Below, one piece after another: positions 62,355 to 64,000 of a stretch of 64,000 nt of DNA; within the stretch, counting starts at the first letter, position 1; every line of letters starts with the position of its first letter. The stretch comes from JANRLT01 sp041736895. GTDB taxonomy: Bacteria; Planctomycetota; Planctomycetia; Pirellulales; JALHPA01. The translations under genes and the position numbers were made by a program. Location: NCBI GenBank assembly GCA_041736895.1, contig JBGSSS010000025.1, positions 1-64,000 on the forward strand, read 5' to 3'. The notes beneath the pieces are model-generated. The model was not told where the DNA came from, searched no databases, and saw only the letters and a program-made list of their open reading frames with translations.

Positions 62355-63755
62355 ATGCGTCTGGTGTTGTCGGCGTTATTATTGCTAATGACTAGCGTCA
62401 TCGCTCAGTCGGCGGAACGTCCGCCAAACTTGGTCGTGATCTTTTGCGACGATCTCGGCTGGGGCGATCTTGGGTGCTTTGGCAATCCAACGATTCGCAC
62501 GCCGAATCTAGACCGCATGGCGGCCGAAGGCCAGAAATGGACGCAGTTCTACGTCGCCGCGCCGGTCTGCACGCCTAGCCGTGCCGCACTGATGACGGGC
62601 CGCTATCCGATCCGCAACGGAATGACCAGTGCGAAACGGGTGGTGCTCTTTCCCGATTCCGGCGGAGGTTTGCCGCCCGAAGAAGTGACACTGCCCGAAC
62701 TGCTCAAGCAAAAGAACTACGCGACAGGCATGTTCGGCAAATGGCATCTGGGGCATTTGCCACAATATCTGCCGACGGCGCAAGGTTTTGACACATACTT
62801 TGGGATTCCGTACTCGAACGACATGGACAAAGTCGGCGGCCCGAATTACCGCGCCGAAGTGGTGAAAGATGCCAACTATTACCCCGACAGCGCGCACTTC
62901 AATGTGCCGCTGATGCGCGATGGCACAATCATCGAACGCCCGGCCGATCAAAACACAATCACGCGGCGCTATACCGAAGAAGCGATCAAGTTCATCCGCG
63001 CCAAGAAAGATCAGCCGTTCTTCGTGTATTTGCCGCATTCGCTGCCCCATATTCCGCTGTTCGTCGGCGAAAAATTTCGCGGCAAATCGCAGCGTGGTCT
63101 CTACGGCGATGTCGTCGAGGAAATCGATTGGAGTGTCGGCCAAGTCCTGGACACGCTCCGCGAACTCAAGCTAGACCAAAACACGCTTGTCGTGTTTAGC
63201 TCGGACAACGGGCCGTGGCTGACATTTGAGACGCATGGCGGTTCCGCCGGTCCGCTGCGGGCGGGCAAAGGGACGACCTTCGAAGGGGGGCAGCGCGTGC
63301 CGACGATCTTTTGGTGGCCGGGCAAAGTGCCGCCGCGCGTCGTCACCGACCTTGGTTCAACACTCGATATGATGGCGACGTTCGCCGCCTTGACCGGCTC
63401 GAAACTCCCTAGCGACCGCAAGTTCGATTCGTACGATCTATCGCCTGTGCTGCTCGGCACTGGAGCGAGTTCGCGGCAAGAAATGTTTTACTGGACCAAC
63501 GCCGAGTTGCATGCGGTGCGCTCGGGTCCGTGGAAGTTGCATGTGAAGCAGCGCGAGCCGGTGAACTACAGCAAGCAGGTCACACTTGCCAAGCCAGAGT
63601 TGTACCATCTCGAACGCGACATCTCGGAAGCGTACAATGTCGCTGACAAGCATCCCGAAGTGGTCGAGCGTTTGCTGAAAATTGCCGCGGACCACCAGGC
63701 CGACATCGAACCGCACGAAGATATGCTGGCCCTCCCCTCCAAGAACAAACAGTAA
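62355..63755 (+). CDS. Secreted sulfatase, type I (array member 4)
   Basis: A 466-aa sulfatase with signal peptide (residues 1-20, MRLVLSALLLLMTSVIAQSA). Asp32-Asp33 (IFCDDLGWGDLG), modification site Cys72-Thr-Pro-Ser-Arg76 (PVCTPSRAALMTGRYP), MFGKWHLGHLPQ, FSSDNGPWLTFETHGGSAGP. These match arylsulfatase A/N-acetylgalactosamine-6-sulfatase-like members. Starts 66 bp after member 3 and ends 4 bp before member 5, so translation of the last two may be coupled. Confidence 0.95.
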   Translation: MRLVLSALLLLMTSVIAQSAERPPNLVVIFCDDLGWGDLGCFGNPTIRTPNLDRMAAEGQKWTQFYVAAPVCTPSRAALMTGRYPIRNGMTSAKRVVLFPDSGGGLPPEEVTLPELLKQKNYATGMFGKWHLGHLPQYLPTAQGFDTYFGIPYSNDMDKVGGPNYRAEVVKDANYYPDSAHFNVPLMRDGTIIERPADQNTITRRYTEEAIKFIRAKKDQPFFVYLPHSLPHIPLFVGEKFRGKSQRGLYGDVVEEIDWSVGQVLDTLRELKLDQNTLVVFSSDNGPWLTFETHGGSAGPLRAGKGTTFEGGQRVPTIFWWPGKVPPRVVTDLGSTLDMMATFAALTGSKLPSDRKFDSYDLSPVLLGTGASSRQEMFYWTNAELHAVRSGPWKLHVKQREPVNYSKQVTLAKPELYHLERDISEAYNVADKHPEVVERLLKIAADHQADIEPHEDMLALPSKNKQ

Positions 63756-63759
63756 TCCC

Positions 63760-64000
63760 ATGCACATCACTCCGCTACGTCTTTTTGGAATTGTCGCCGC
63801 CACATGCAGCCTGCTTGGTCCTATTTCAGCCCGGGCCGCTGCGCCGCTCAACGTCGTCGTACTCTTTGCCGACGACTGGCGTTTTGATACACTCGGCTGT
63901 GCCGGTAATCCGGTGGTCAAGACACCGAATCTCGACCGGCTCGCCAACGACGGTTTTCGCTTTACGCACAATTGCGTGACGACTTCGATCTGCGGCGTCA
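63760..64000 (+). CDS. Secreted sulfatase, cut by the window edge (array member 5)
   Basis: ATG 63760 opens a frame to the window end, 80 codons. Signal peptide (LFGIVAATCSLLGPISARA, about residues 8-26), then PLNVVVLFADDWRFDTLGC, the metal-binding DD and a Trp-Arg instead of the LG seen in the other members, and NLDRLANDGFRFTHN. The last residues TTSICGV place Cys78 as the modification site. The DDWR start suggests a different sulfatase subgroup, for example iduronate- or choline-sulfatase-like. C-terminus not seen. Confidence 0.9.
   Translation, partial: MHITPLRLFGIVAATCSLLGPISARAAAPLNVVVLFADDWRFDTLGCAGNPVVKTPNLDRLANDGFRFTHNCVTTSICGV

Overview
This window looks like a chromosomal segment of a planctomycete, probably of the Pirellulales or a related order. 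The evidence is a set of families typical of that phylum: DUF1549/DUF1553 proteins with a haem-c motif, a c-type cytochrome followed by the start of what looks like a repeat domain, two pilin-like DUF1559 proteins each paired with a small lipoprotein, and six sulfatases. Most coding sequence appears moderately GC-rich. The main AT-rich exceptions are an orphan immunity cluster (51.0-53.6 kb) and one hypothetical gene (22.0 kb). I found no rRNA, tRNA, CRISPR array or phage module.

Layout. 0-6.2 kb: a minus-strand run of three secreted planctomycete proteins (DUF1549/DUF1553, PPC-domain protein, cytochrome c). 6.8-12.3 kb: aat, a membrane-anchored HtrA protease, a newly proposed 34-codon gene with its own terminator, an outer-membrane-type protein, a RelE/ParE toxin-antitoxin pair and a DUF3606 protein. 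12.6-18.7 kb: dnaG and the primary sigma factor (the core of the macromolecular-synthesis operon, without rpsU), a zinc-ribbon coiled-coil protein, greA and a YggS-type PLP protein. 18.9-31.3 kb: hypotheticals, ispG, a Gfo/Idh/MocA oxidoreductase, a CPBP protease, pgsA, a VapBC pair, rimO, a double GNAT protein and a DUF1570-like lipoprotein. 31.4-32.0 kb: a 600-bp imperfect inverted repeat with no gene. 32.1-37.1 kb: aldo/keto reductase, HemQ-like protein, lipoprotein plus DUF1559 protein, and a hypothetical. 37.6-42.5 kb: the prkA-yhbH-spoVR stress operon. 43.4-50.9 kb: the second DUF1559/lipoprotein pair, a CheY-like regulator, a large exported protein, a sulfatase, a RAYT transposase with flanking REP repeats and a VHL-like/metallopeptidase fusion. 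51.0-53.6 kb: SUKH-type immunity genes separated by copies of a 160-bp repeat. 53.7-57.0 kb: a secreted glycan-type protein, a stretch of phased T-tracts, prs and a GlmU-like uridyltransferase. 57.7-64.0 kb: five tandem sulfatases, the last cut by the window edge.

The most distinctive signal lies between the genes. Nearly every intergenic gap holds a short palindrome from one of a few families: GTAG-headed REP hairpins with GTGA/GTAA loops, hairpins preceded by AAAGC, TTAGCCCCC pairs, G-run repeats, purine/pyrimidine repeats, and ATCAGTGAAAATCAG or ACACAGATG words. Within a family the stems differ by compensating changes while loop and head are kept. A RAYT transposase, the enzyme class known to act on REP sequences, sits in the same window. 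Other points of note are the small gene at 8.9-9.0 kb, the repeat-spaced immunity cassettes, the curved-DNA candidate at 54.95-55.04 kb, and G-rich inverted repeats in both gaps of the prkA operon.

All family names come from reading translations by eye. No database search or computation was run.
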